Source of the DNA: Tubulanus polymorphus
Taxonomy: Eukaryota; Nemertea; Palaeonemertea; Tubulaniformes; Tubulanidae
DNA: 64,000 nt
Direction of reading: 5' to 3'
Assembly: GCF_964204645.1 (NCBI RefSeq)
Contig: NC_134026.1
Span: 7,761,450 to 7,825,449 of the forward strand
The notes beneath the pieces were generated by a model. That model did not search any database and was not told where the DNA came from. It saw nothing but the letters and a program-made list of their open reading frames with translations. Below are positions 40,747-52,285 of the stretch, in pieces (within the stretch, counting starts at the first letter, position 1; each line of letters opens with the position of its first letter). The position numbers and the translations under genes are program-made.

Positions 40747-42330
40747 TCATTGTATTTGATGTGAAACATTATCCATTAAATTTGTTTTATGATCAGCAGG
40801 ATTCGCTCTGGCCTCGTAATTACAGATTACTACACCTTCCCTTTGAGCCTAGAAAACAAACGACCAATCAATAATTAGATATAGCATTATGTATACAGGT
40901 ATATTCATACAATGTACAATAGACTGCATGCTTGCACTGGAGTCGATATAGCCTCAGATCAATTAGTCAACCCCCGATATACCACCCCCTATTAACCACC
41001 ACCCCTGCTTACCACCAGGTTCAATGTACATCTCAATACAAATACATAGTATAACATCCCCGATATACCGCCATACTCTCTATACCGCCAAAATCGTTCT
41101 GCACCGATGTGGGCGGTATATCAGGGGTTGACTGTATCTGGACTCTCCATGCCACAGTTAACTGCATTTACTGTTACATAAGTTTTGTTACCTGAGTGAA
41201 GTCGCCCTTCAAACCGATGTAGTATATTTTAGTTGTTTCTGAGCCGAAATTCTTCGGAAAATGAATAGTTAAATGTTGAACCGAGGAGAACTTAACAATC
41301 CTGAAAATGTTCATACAAATAACACATTAAGGATGTTGACCGAGAGGGGTTGGGTGAGAGAGGGTGGCAGTGAGAGTAATACATACTTGGGATTATATTC
41401 TAATTGTCCCGTCTTATCTGGATTTAATTCAAATGTTTGATCGGCTTTACTTTGACAATCATCGAACGTCATGTGAGGTCTGTTCTTAAACCTACAAACA
41501 ATAGAAATAGAATAGAATCGAAATAAATAATCAATGATATCTTTATTAGTACTGGTGACTTTATCAGTGCAACTTACAGTCTCATCTCGGACGGATGAGT
41601 TCCATCTTCATCTCCGATTACAATTACACCTTTTAACTTTACACAACCAGTAAATCTATAATCAATGAAATAATTCATCAGTCTTAATTAACTAAATACG
41701 ACTGGATCCTGTGGTGGCTCATAATGAGACAGCAGTTATGTAATCAGGAATGGGGCCCTTAAGTTCCTACGCATCTCGGTGTAGTCTAGGGTGGCTCCTA
41801 AAGTAGAGGTAGCTACCTGATCGACATTAGTGGTAAGCATGCAGTTTGTGAAAATAGTTGATCATGAAAATAAACCACTGACAGGTTACCGACTACCTAA
41901 GGCCTTTGGGTGGTTCCTGAAAGGGACTACCGGTATGGGTTTTCAGACGGGTTCAAGACCTCTGCATACCGACCAAGGTTGTGCTTGAGCTTACGGAATA
42001 TTAAACAATAATTCTTCATCACAATCGCTTTCAACAAACTGAAAATAATAAATATCAAAAGCTTTTTGACGAATTAAATGGAGAACTGAGCGCAACCAAG
42101 AAAAGAGAGTAGAGAGGAGGTGAGAAAGAGGTATCATCAACCTTGTCAGTTTGGAGCCTATTTTCCCAGGGTTTAAACACATATTTTCCGGAACCCTCTC
42201 GAGTTTCATTTAAACATTCGACTTGATCAAGATTAATTTTCAGGTATAGATTGTATTCAGTGCCGCGGTCTGGAGGATCATGAGCTCCTCCGCAGCAACC
42301 TCCACTGTGATGATGATGCGGTCCGGACAT
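40747..42330 (-). CDS. PITHD1: PITH domain-containing protein 1
   Basis: PITHD1 is a small cytosolic protein made essentially of one PITH domain, the proteasome-interacting fold also found at the C-terminus of TXNL1. Six exons join in frame with GT-AG introns: 42,142-42,330, 41,995-42,038, 41,578-41,655, 41,387-41,491, 41,192-41,300 and 40,747-40,848. They give 208 residues (human 211). The His/Gly-rich N-terminus MSGPHHHHSGGCCGG is followed by blocks typical of the family: LNETREGSG, FKPWE, ESDCDEELLFNIPF, HPSEMRL, HFPKNFG, YIGLKGDF and CNYEARANPADH. The start codon and first nine codons lie in sequence repeated at the far LTR of the adjoining retrotransposon. A MITE occupies the last intron. 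Confidence 0.95.
40966..41134. mobile_element. Tc1/mariner-type MITE in the last PITHD1 intron
   Basis: The left end reads GTCAACCCCCGATATACCAC and the right end, reverse complemented, CAGTCAACCCCTGATATACC. TA follows the right end at 41,135-41,136. The left terminus seems to have lost its first bases. The interior holds more GATATACCGCC words. Confidence 0.65.
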
Positions 42331-43148
42331 TTTTATGTTTACAAATTTACAAAGCAAAATTGTTGCGTTCAGCTGTAATTAATCCGTTCTACCCGCGGCA
42401 GTCGGACATACAATTAAATTCAACAAATTTATTGCACTCAAGTACGGCTCTGCATTTGCTAAATTAGCAAAATAAAATCGATACGTAAGCGGGAACCAAT
42501 CGGCCTCATTGCACCAGAACGCACCAGCTTGCACGAAATTTTCAAAAAATTTCTGGGGAGGACACACAGACCCTGCGTTCCTGCCTATTCCTAAAAAAGG
42601 AGCCAAATCGCCTACAAACGGGTTTGAATCAAGAAAAGGTGGCTACCTGGTTTTCGAGAGGGGTCTGTTGGGCAGGAATAAATAAATATATAAGTGTAAA
42701 TAAATAAATATATAAATAAACTAAGCGGATGTTGGAACCCAGTAATTACTGTAAACTTTGGACGTTGAACAAAGATTGAAAGCTTCGTTATAAACGCTCT
42801 TGGCTCTTTATTGATTTGATTTGATTTGAACACTTGAACACTTTATTTTTCAAATATAATTTACAGCATAGTGTACAAAGCATAATACAAAATACAGTAA
42901 ATTAGACCTGGAGGGGCCTGTAGAAACTAAGGAATAGTTTGTATAAAACAGGTCCCTCAAAAGAGAAAAGAAAAAAAGAGAAATGCAATAAAGAAAATAA
43001 TATGCTCACAGTCAACCCTTAACACACAAAATGCAATCAAAGTAAACTATGATAACAGCTTGATTAAGATATAATCATTTAATAAGCCAGTTATTTTCTG
43101 AAATATTCCAAAAACAATAATTTTAGTTCGAATAACTGTATGATAAAA

Positions 43149-46082
43149 TCAAGCACAAAGTTGCTTTCTATAATTTCTTAGGAACAGTTTAGAATTTTCC
43201 ATGTTTTTTAGATTTTCACTGATGTTATTCCAAAATAAAGGGCCGGATACTTTTACTGAAAATTTTCTTCTTAGACTATTGAAAGAAAGTGTTTGTAAAT
43301 CTTGACGTCGCCGAGTATTGTGACTGTGGATTTGAAAATTTTGGTTCCAATAATTTTCGAATGATTTCGGTAATTCGGAGTGGACAGATCTGTAGATGAA
43401 AGTACCTAGCTGAAGTTTATTAATATCTTTGAGCTTGAGGATATTAAAAGCTTTGAATAAAGGGTCAGTGTGCGCCAAATAATAGGAATTAGAAATTAGC
43501 CTGATAGCTCTTTTTTGCAATACAATTAATGGCTGAAGTTTATTTTCAAAATTTCGTCCCCAAACTAAGTTACAATACTGGAGGTAAGGATCAATAAGCG
43601 ACAAATAAAGGGTACGAAGAGAACTCACTGGCAGCTTATGTCTTACTCTATTTATTATACCAATGCTTCGAGAAACTTTTTTTTCAACTGATTTTATTTG
43701 ATCGTCCCAGGTTAAATTTCTGTCAATAAAAACTCCAAGAAAATTTGTGACATTGACTTGTTTGATCTCTATATTGTTAATTGATATTCTCAAGTTATGT
43801 TTCAATAGTTTACCGAACACCATAAATGACGTCTTCTTTACATTTAATGACAGCTTGTTTGTTTGAAACCAGGTATACAATTTTGACAATTCAATGTTTA
43901 CTGTACGTACTAATCTGTCTAAATTAATGTCACCATAAAAGGCATTTGTGTCATCGGCAAACAATATAAGTTTTAACACATTAGAAAATTTAATACAGTC
44001 GTTTACATATAATAAAAAAAGCAAGGGACCTAAAATTGAGCCTTGGGGTACTCCAGTTTTAACGGTACATAACGAGGATTTATAATTTTGAATTTGAACA
44101 AATTGTTTTCTATTCTTCAAATAGTCTTCAAACCAGTTGTTAGAGATGCCTCTTATTCCATAAAAACATAATTTTCTTAATAAGATTTCGTGATCAACGG
44201 TGTCAAAGGCTTTTGATAAATCTAAGAATACCCCAATAGTTGATTTGTTTTCTTCTAAATTTTGTGAAATTTCATCAGTTATCAATGTTAAGGCCATGGC
44301 AGTTGAATGGTTCTTTCGAAAGCCGAACTGGTTTGGTTGAATGATATGAAACTTGTTACAATATTCGGTTAATCGATTATACACTATCTTTTCGAGAATT
44401 TTAGAAAAGCAGGGCAGTACGGATATCGGTCTGTAATTATCAAAAGAGTCATTATTGCCAGCTTTATAGAGTGGACGTATTCGCGCTACCTTCAGTTCAG
44501 CCGGCACTATACCGGAATTTAAGCTACAGTTAAATATATGAGTTAGCGGGTATTTTACAGAATCAATTATTTTCTTAACTACTTTTACAGAGAAACCATC
44601 AGCACCAGCGCCTTTGCTGGGTGAGAAATCATTTACAATCTGACTGATTTCATCAGGGTGGGTCGGGAAAAAGAAAAAGTTTTCATTTACTGGATCTGTC
44701 AGATATTCACTGAAGTGGACACCTGTATCTGGTATTTGATTAGCTAGGTTGCTACCAATATTTACAAAGAAAGAATTAAATTCATTAGCGATATTTTCAT
44801 AGCCGTTTACAACGATACCGTTCATTTTGAAAGAGCAAGGTAATCTACACCGATCATTAGAAGATTTTCCAATTAGACTGTTTAAGATATTCCATGATTT
44901 TTTCATGTCGGATTTGGCTGCAAGTAATTTAGTCTCATAATACTTTTTCTCGGCATATTTGAGTGTACGAGACAAGGTACGTTTGTAATTCAAATAATTT
45001 TTCAAATGTGATCTCTTACGCAAAGATTTTCTGTACAAGCGATTTTTGTGTTTAATACATTTCAATAATCCAGATGATAACCACGGTTTATGTAATTTAT
45101 TTTCGTTTATTTTACGGGGAGTTGAAAAAGGAAAGCTTTCATTATATAATTCCATGAATTTAGTGTTAAATGCGCTGTATGAGAGTTGCGGGTCTGCATT
45201 ACTATAGATATCCGACCAATCAGTGGCCAGAAGAGCTCTATTGAATTTTGAAATGTTACGTTCACAATAGTTTCTGTTCGAAGTCACCTCTTGGTCAATT
45301 TTGGGCTCAACGTGATTACAGACAGTAAAAATAGGAAAATGATCCGAAATATCGGTACAAATAATACCCGTACTAAACACATGGCGAATATCGTTACAAA
45401 AAATATTATCTATAAGCGTCGAGGATGTGGGAGTGATTCTTGTGGGTTTATCAACTAATGGAATGAACCCAAATGAAGTCATATTTTCTAAATAGTTATC
45501 AGTTGGTCTGTGGGCGTTAACTTGTAGTAAATCGATATTGAAATCGCCCATAAGATAGCATACTTTGTCTTCTCTATTAAGTTTCACTAAAAGTGGAATT
45601 AATTCATTATTAAAGCCATTTATGCTTTGTCCGGGTGGTCGATAGATCAGACCAATTAATTTATTTTTTTCTTTTTCAAGAATCAATTCAATAAATAGAC
45701 ATTCAAAAGTATTTCTATCCTCGGATAGATCTGGTCTAAGTTTCACATTAAAACTTTCTTTGAAAAATAGGGCCAAACCTCCTCCCTGACAATTTTTTCT
45801 ACACTTAAAAACACTTTTCATACCTGGGAGATTATACAGCCTGCCATTATCATGAAGTTCGCTAGTCCAGGTTTCGGTTAACCCGAAAATAGAAAAGTCA
45901 GTTTTTAAATTGCTCAAAAAATATGAAAATGTATCAAAATTTCTGTTACAACTACGAATGTTTAAAGCACAGATTGAAAAATGTTGCTTTTCAAACTCTA
46001 CAGTAGAGTTTACATCAATGTATTGACATTTGTTATTATTAAAGATGTCGATGATGAATAAGTATAGGGTAGATAATACTCG
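43149..46082 (-). CDS. Non-LTR retrotransposon ORF2: endonuclease and reverse transcriptase
   Basis: This protein nicks the target and primes cDNA synthesis on it. The frame is open for about 977 codons, starting 14 bases after the ORF1 end; no ATG lies near the start of the endonuclease domain, so reinitiation or another mechanism would be needed. The APE-type endonuclease fills the first third, with LTETW, YRPPG, GDFNID, the SSTLIDNIF block and catalytic-histidine SDHFPIF. The reverse transcriptase follows with NYRPISVLP, QFGFRKNHST, FLDLSKAFDTVDH, GVPQGSILGPLLF and the catalytic LFADDT. No frameshift or stop is visible, so this is the best-preserved retroelement frame in the window. Confidence 0.9.
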   Translation of the reverse strand, partial: RVLSTLYLFIIDIFNNNKCQYIDVNSTVEFEKQHFSICALNIRSCNRNFDTFSYFLSNLKTDFSIFGLTETWTSELHDNGRLYNLPGMKSVFKCRKNCQGGGLALFFKESFNVKLRPDLSEDRNTFECLFIELILEKEKNKLIGLIYRPPGQSINGFNNELIPLLVKLNREDKVCYLMGDFNIDLLQVNAHRPTDNYLENMTSFGFIPLVDKPTRITPTSSTLIDNIFCNDIRHVFSTGIICTDISDHFPIFTVCNHVEPKIDQEVTSNRNYCERNISKFNRALLATDWSDIYSNADPQLSYSAFNTKFMELYNESFPFSTPRKINENKLHKPWLSSGLLKCIKHKNRLYRKSLRKRSHLKNYLNYKRTLSRTLKYAEKKYYETKLLAAKSDMKKSWNILNSLIGKSSNDRCRLPCSFKMNGIVVNGYENIANEFNSFFVNIGSNLANQIPDTGVHFSEYLTDPVNENFFFFPTHPDEISQIVNDFSPSKGAGADGFSVKVVKKIIDSVKYPLTHIFNCSLNSGIVPAELKVARIRPLYKAGNNDSFDNYRPISVLPCFSKILEKIVYNRLTEYCNKFHIIQPNQFGFRKNHSTAMALTLITDEISQNLEENKSTIGVFLDLSKAFDTVDHEILLRKLCFYGIRGISNNWFEDYLKNRKQFVQIQNYKSSLCTVKTGVPQGSILGPLLFLLYVNDCIKFSNVLKLILFADDTNAFYGDINLDRLVRTVNIELSKLYTWFQTNKLSLNVKKTSFMVFGKLLKHNLRISINNIEIKQVNVTNFLGVFIDRNLTWDDQIKSVEKKVSRSIGIINRVRHKLPVSSLRTLYLSLIDPYLQYCNLVWGRNFENKLQPLIVLQKRAIRLISNSYYLAHTDPLFKAFNILKLKDINKLQLGTFIYRSVHSELPKSFENYWNQNFQIHSHNTRRRQDLQTLSFNSLRRKFSVKVSGPLFWNNISENLKNMENSKLFLRNYRKQLCA

Positions 46083-46281
46083 TTAATAGGTAGCATTATT
46101 AGACTGATGTTATCGGTAAATCATCCGGGACTGAAATTCTGTCCTTTTTGGCCATGTGAACAGTTGGGCTAATATCGGATGATGATGTCTGACCTCTGGT
46201 TCGTTTTTTATTCTGATCCGGTGTTAATGCACGAAGAAAGACTTGTGTAAGTTCTTTGGCACCATCGATTCCAATATGGAT

Positions 46282-47056
46282 TCATGACCTATCAGTTGAA
46301 TCAAATAACGACTGGTTAACTGAAAAATTTGGTTGGAATACCAAATCATTGTCTATATAGTTCAAATGATTTTCACTGTCACATAGCTTTCGAAGATAGT
46401 TATTGATCTTTGAGGAAGTGTCATTGTAGGTTAGCGCGGTCTTACTTTTTCCTTTACGCGGTAGTATACTAGATACATTAATTTGAGCGCTGGGAAATGT
46501 ATTTCGAAGGATATTTATCATTTTTGACATATCCAGGATTGTTTGGTCATGATCGTCTTTGTTTCGAGTCATGTCGTTGGTCCCTAGATGGCAGATTATC
46601 GATTTTATTTTCGCATTTTCAATAGACGGGTCCACTTTCTGGAGAAGTTTATTTACATCATGGGCCGTTGCACCCGAAACGCTGCACACATGAACGCTTT
46701 CCGGAATATCTGTAAACATCAGGCGAGAGCAGTTCGAGTCACCCATAATGATATGTTTCGGGGGCACAATTGTCGAGTTAGCGGTGCGGCTCTCTGCAGG
46801 TGACATGTCAGTGACGGTAGACTGAGTATGAGTAGGAGTTTTAACTGTGGAATGTGATTTGTCCTCACATGATTGATGATCAGTTATGTCGTCGTCAAAA
46901 TTTAGTCTTTTTTCCAACCCCTGTAATATCGGACATTCTGATTTTTTATGCCCTTCCTTACGGCAGTAGAAACATAAAACGCCAGATGGACAATTGGCTG
47001 CTAGATGGTCTGGAGATTTACATTTAAAACAGAGTTTGAGAGTACGCAAGAGAGCG
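46282..47056 (-). pseudogene. Non-LTR retrotransposon ORF1, truncated and prematurely stopped
   Basis: Two CCHC zinc knuckles (CFKCKSPDHLAANC and CFYCRKEGHKKSEC) precede an SGNH-type esterase domain with the GDS block (MGDSNCSRL) and the GTND block (CHLGTNDM). Such ORF1 proteins bind the element RNA. The frame ends in a TGA at 46,282-46,284, just before the block expected to hold the catalytic histidine. Recognisable ORF1 sequence continues in the same frame beyond the stop to a TAA at 46,099-46,101. The first ATG in frame, at 47,080-47,082, belongs to the LTR, not the element. Confidence 0.85.
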
Positions 47057-47264
47057 TATTCATCTGACAAACGAAACAGCATTCATTATAACCAGTGTTG
47101 CAGTACAGTACATTTACAACATTGACTCGGAGCGAGAGAGCAGAGGTTTAAACACGTTAAGCTTTATATCTTTAGAACATTGAACACAGAAACTGACACT
47201 TTATCCCGCCCTATTTCTATTATCTCTCTATAGGTGGCAGCACCTCCCGGTATCGTATTTTACA

Positions 47265-47465
47265 CCTTAAGGGCACATAAGACCTTAATTAACAGAACTA
47301 ATTAATACACTTTAACAGAACATGCAAACTTAAAAGTAAAGAGTTATATCAAATCATGTTATGTGCTACACAACCTACTACAGATTTGTCTTTATAAACA
47401 GTTGAAATTAACGCATGCATTACACTATAGAATACAGGTTTTGTTTACTGAATCCGGATATAAGT
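47265..47465 (-). other. BEL 3' untranslated segment before the 3' LTR
   Basis: About 200 bases between the integrase stop and the LTR. The minus-strand purine-containing end GTGCCCTTAAGG next to the LTR may include the polypurine primer. No gene. Confidence 0.5.
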
Positions 47466-50400
47466 TTAGTCTACAGAACACTCAAGAAAGACTAGCTTAT
47501 CAATTGGGCGTTTCAACATACTAGAACTCTTAGTTTTCACTATTACACTGCGTACTTTGCCATCGCTACCTGGAAAGACTTCAGTAATTCGCCCTAATGG
47601 CCAAGAACACCTAGGTTGATTAAGATCACATACTAAAACCAAATCACCCACTTTTGCATTCCTATTAGGCTTTTGCCATTTTTGTCTTTCCTGTAGCAAG
47701 GGCAGGTACTCTATAATCCAACGCTGCCAGAACACGTTAGCCAGATACTGTGCCTGGCGCCATCTACGTTTTACATATATGTCTGTTTTTTCGAACACTC
47801 CTGGGGGGAGTGTGCCACTATGACGCAGTAACAGAATATAATTTGGCGTTATAGCCTGTAAGTCTGAAGGGTCATCGGAGATACAAGTCAACGGGCGACT
47901 ATTAATAATATTTTCGGATTCGCACATAAAGGTCGCAAGCGTCTCATCGTTTAAAACTTGTTGTCCCACTACGGATCTTAAAACTTTACGGATGGTTCGG
48001 ATACATCGCTCCCATATTCCGCCATGATGGGATCCAAACGGTGGGTTGAATGTCCAGCTTATTTCCCTTTGCTGAAGAAAAGATTCAATATGTACCTGGT
48101 TCCAACTATCTAACGCACCTTTTAGTTCCTTTTCCGAGGCGACGAAGTTCCCGCCATTATCGCAGCGGATAACTTCCGGTGTACCGCGACGAGATATAAA
48201 TCTACGTAAGGCGTTAATAAAGGAACTTGTGTCCATACTGTGTCTAATCTCGATATGAACGGCCCTACTCGCCAGGCAGGTGAAAATACACCCGTAACGT
48301 TTTGGATTACTGCGACCCTGTTTCACTAAGAACGGTCCGAATAGATCCACGCCGACGGTGGAAAACGGAGGTTTATCAGGTGTCAAACGATCATGTGGTA
48401 AGTCGGACATCTGCTGCTCGCCGACAGCCCCTTGTCGTTTGACGCAATCAACACATTTGCGCAATAATCTACGGACCTAATTTTTACCGTGTATTATCCA
48501 ATACCGTTCACGTGTTAGCGACAAAACGTGATTTAATCCTGCGTGACCAGCTACATATCGATGATAATGCCATATTATGAGGTTGGTTACATGGTTATTT
48601 CTTGGCAAGATAATCGGATGCTTGTGGTGGTAATCCAAGTCCGAGTTTTTCAAACGTCCACCAACCCTCAATAGGCCGTCACTAACATAAGGGTTAATTC
48701 GACGAAGACTACTAGACTTCTTAACAATTCTAGATTTCTCGAGCACTGAGAATTCTTCTGAAAATGCCTGACGCTGTACTGACTGTAGAATTACATTCTC
48801 TGCACATCTCAGCTCGGCGACAGAGATATGTGTACATCTATCCCTATTCTTCCTTCCAGCGACCGCGTCCTTCAGAGTAGTGACAAAACGAATCACCCAG
48901 GCAGTCACAGATTTAACTTAATGCCAGGATGAATATTTTTCAGCCATTTCAGTAAAGAATTTTCCAGATGTGACTGAGAACTGTGGCATCATAGGTGGCG
49001 ACACTACTTGCTGACAGGACTTAACCTCCGGATCATTTTGAGGGAGTTCATAACATACCGTTTGACTTGGCCAACTTTCTTCAGGCCCACGCAAGAAATC
49101 GGGTCCTTGCAACCACCGTGAATCATCAGTAATCGTCTGCACACTACAGCCTCTCGATGCATCGTCTCCTGGATTCAGCTTTCCAGGAACAAAGCGCCAT
49201 TGATGAGGTTTTGATCCGTTATGTATATAAGTTAATTTGTTCGCAACGAATGTCTTGAATCGTTTATTGGTATTGTTGACATACTTGATGACGGCCATAC
49301 TGTCTGTCCAAAACACTGATTCGTAGAGTGGCATGTCTAGTTCTTTTCGCAATACATGATCCAACAAAACAGACAAAGCTGCGGCAGACAGTTCTAACCT
49401 TGGTATCGTGCTGCCTTTCATCGGTGCTAGACGCGCCTTTGACATCATCAGACTGGCATGTACGTTGCCAGCTTCATTTTCGAGCCTCTAAATATGATAC
49501 CAAGCCATATCCTGTCTCACAACCATCTGAAAAGTGGTGAAGTTGAGCGGTAATGGGCTTTCCAAACTCCGCAGGAATTACACATGGTATTGAAACATCA
49601 CTGAGCCTTGATATCTCATTTAACCATTGTGACCATTTGTCGCCGTAGTAACGTGGGATTTCATCGTCCCAGTCGAGACCAATTCTACAGAGTTCCTGAC
49701 ATATCATCTTTCCAGGTAATAGTACTGACGAAACTAGACCAAGGGGGTCAAAAACGGAACTGACCACAGAGAGTATGCCTCGACAGGTTAATGGTCTGGT
49801 TTTCAGGTTGAACTCGTACTTAAAGACATCACGCTGCATATCCCACAGACAACCAAGTGTTTTTTCTCGCGAGGTAGTTCATTTACACCGAGTTCCAACA
49901 GTGATTTCGCTCGATCTTTAGGCAAAACTGACTCCAGAACAGTTCTAGAATTAGACGATATTTTTGCCAAGTTAAATCCGCCTTTCTTTGCAAGTTCGCG
50001 GACATCGTATAATAACTTAACGGCTTCAGCGTCACTACGTATAGACTTCAAACAGTCGTCGACATAAAAATCCTTCCTGACAACATTTACTGCCTCTGGC
50101 CCAAACTCTTGACCGAAGTCTTCAACTGTCTTGTGTAAGGCATTATTGCAGATAGTCGGGGAGCATATGGCCCCAAAAACATGAACGTTCATACGATAAT
50201 CTGCGGTGTCCTGTCGTGTGTCACCATTTGGCCACCATAGGAAACGTAGTGCGTCTCGGTCAGGCTTAAAAACGTTCACCTGATGAAACATTGCAGTGAT
50301 ATCAGCAGTGAACGCAACTGGACCTTCCCGAAATCTCGTTAGCACTCCGACTAAGGAGTTTGTAATATCTGGTCCTTGGTACAGTACATCATTCAGGCTT

Positions 50401-51036
50401 ATATTACGATACTTTGCGGAGCAGTCAAATACGACACGTAATTTGTTATTTTCCAGCTGCATTACAGGATGGTGAGGCAGGTACCATGTAACGCCATCTG
50501 GTCCGTTGAGTTCGTCACTTGGAATACGTTCACAAAATGCCTTTGCGACCAGGTCATTCATATACGCCGTATATCTGTCGATAATATCGTTCCTAATCAG
50601 TTTACTTTTGAGCGTCTTGAGTCGTTGTTCAGCGAGCTCCCGATTATTCGGCAGATTCTTCGTCTTCCACGGTAAACCGATTTCGTAACGTTCGCCAGTA
50701 TAACGAGTGGTGGAATTTATTTTTTCAATTGCGACTGTATCGTCACGTGACATCGCATAGCCACTACCAGTATCTTCAAATTCTCTATCACAGTATTGTT
50801 TGAACTGTTCACTCAAGGCGTGATCAGCTCTTATGCAGTTTGTTGTACTTCGGTCATAGTCGACGAATCGTTCTAACGGTCCATTAATGGTCCAACTATA
50901 ACGAGTACGAATTGCAAAGGGGCCTGATTTCTCAGGCTTGCGTATTGCAAAAGGTTCCAAAACTTTACTATGATCATTACCGATGAGTAGTTCGACGTTG
51001 CTATCAATTCGCACTAGAGCCAAATCTCTTAAATGA
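47466..51036 (-). pseudogene. BEL/Pao pol: reverse transcriptase, RNase H, integrase (broken)
   Basis: In translation order: a protease/RT linker with VELLIGNDH; the RT with motif A FTADITAMFHQ and catalytic YVDDCL; the Pao peptidase-A17 region with SVFDPLGLVSSVLLPGK; RNase H with HHFSDGCETGYG, RLELSAAA and FWTDSMAVIKYV; the integrase zinc region; the integrase core with VDLFGPF, RCDNGGNF and WERCIRTIRK; and a DUF5641 C-terminus. The frame changes near 49,850 and near 49,460. In-frame stops lie at 48,918-48,920 and 48,477-48,479, the latter inside the zinc-binding region. Catalytic residues look conserved, so decay is modest. Confidence 0.9.
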
Positions 51037-51557
51037 GGGGCCGTGCATAAAGTACGTACGTCCGTGGGGGGGGGGTTCTTAAAATCCGTACAAAAGCGTA
51101 CAGGGGGAGGTGAGGAGTCAGCTAAAAACGTACATACTTTCCAAGGGGGGAGGGTTAATATTAATAGTACGTACTTTGTGCACGAAATATATGTCTGTGG
51201 GTAAACCTGTCTTCCTTTAATGTATAGCATGCAAACACTGCCTTAATTGCGAAACCGGTCTCCCTGGGTTTGTTGCATTCAATATATTATATTTGGATCT
51301 CGGGAATTCACCACTTTCAGTCTTTCATTTCGTCGCCATGGAAGATTGATCACCGTCAGCAGGAACTCTGTTGAATCAGAGTGGATTTTGCCTTCTTTAA
51401 ACCATTATTCCTGAAAATTCTGTTTTACTGGGGGGGGGGTTACCCCTAAAAGTATGTACGCAAGGGGGGTTATAAAAAAACGTACAATGAGCGTACAAGG
51501 GGGAGGGGGGGTTAAAAATACCCGGAAGTCAAGCGTACGTACTTTATGCACGGCCCC
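51037..51557. mobile_element. GGGGCC-ended MITE, copy 1 (in the BEL element)
   Basis: Perfect 24-bp terminal inverted repeats begin GGGGCCGTGCATAAAGTACG. TGA at 51,034-51,036 and 51,558-51,560 is a 3-bp target duplication, compatible with PIF/Harbinger-type elements. The 521-bp element has no transposase and splits the BEL protease region. A related copy lies in the opposite orientation at 57,166-57,621; this one has about 80 extra bases near 51,155-51,235. Confidence 0.85.
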
Positions 51558-52285
51558 TGAGGCCATACCTCAATCTCTGACTGTTTGGGTACATCGGCTT
51601 CTGACACTGGAAGACTTGGTGTAGCAAGCACGTTCGTAAGCAAGTATGGATCATGTCCCTCTATACTACAAATTTCAAGGTCGACCGCCTCGCTTACTAT
51701 ATCGCGTGACATATTCATTGTTGTCAACTTGAATCGTGTCTCAGAACCATGTATCCTCAATTTACGCAATAAACTCTCCGCACAGAATGTAGCTGTGGAT
51801 CCATTATCCAGGAAGGCGTACGTAGAGACAGACCGTGTACCGGACTTTACGAGAACAGGAACGATGGGTAAACCCACTGAATACGACGTTCCGCTGATAA
51901 GGGAATTTTTTACTTCTGATGTATGTAACAACGAGTGATGGTTTTGTCTACATGATTTACATTTCATCGAACTGCGGCAATCTTTCGCCTGATGTCTCGG
52001 CTTAACACAATTTTTGCAAAGTCTTTTCGCCATTACTACGTTTTTTCGTTCTTCCACCGACTTGTCGAGAAAGTCTTTACACTGATCAGTCCAGTGGTCG
52101 CTTAACTCGAGAATTAACTCGAGACCAGAATCGAAAATTTCTGGAGTGCTATGGCGTCCTCAGGTTTAATTGTTGGACCATTGGTCAGCTTATCGACGTA
52201 TGCCGCTGCAATTTTGTAACTTTCTCCGTATCGACGTTCTAATGCTTTTAGCGCTAGCGGTAGGCCCTCATCCGGGCACATACTT
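51558..52285 (-). pseudogene. BEL/Pao gag C-terminus, zinc knuckle and aspartic protease
   Basis: A cysteine/histidine-rich region (CKNCVKPRHQAKDC, then CKSCRQNHHSLLH) is followed by a retroviral-type aspartic protease (DUF1758) with the active-site-like FLDNGSTATF. The upstream part, about 52,090-52,281, continues the gag DUF1759 domain (MCPDEGLPLALKALERRYG) but shifts frame and meets a stop near 52,110. The protease is cut by the MITE at 51,557. Confidence 0.85.

Larger units (their letters stand above)
42813..47060 (-). mobile_element. CR1/L2-group non-LTR retrotransposon, 5'-truncated
   Basis: The element is inserted in the LTR between 42,812 and 47,061. Its minus-strand 3' end has no poly(A) but a short CAAAT-type tandem tail, as in the CR1/L2 group. 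TATT occurs at both borders (42,809-42,812 and 47,057-47,060), a possible 4-bp target duplication. It encodes an ORF1 with zinc knuckles and an SGNH-type esterase domain and an ORF2 with endonuclease and reverse transcriptase. ORF1 lacks its own N-terminus, so the copy is 5'-truncated. The long intact ORF2 points to a fairly recent insertion. Confidence 0.85.
42306..47264 (-). repeat. 3' LTR of the BEL element, split by a CR1/L2-like insertion
   Basis: The LTR parts are 42,306-42,812 and 47,061-47,264. The first part ends exactly where PITHD1 coding sequence becomes unique and includes the PITHD1 start codon. It carries a CCAAT box (plus-strand AACCAATCGG near 42,494), which could serve PITHD1. 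A TATAAAG word on the minus strand near 47,170 may belong to the element's own promoter. Confidence 0.85.
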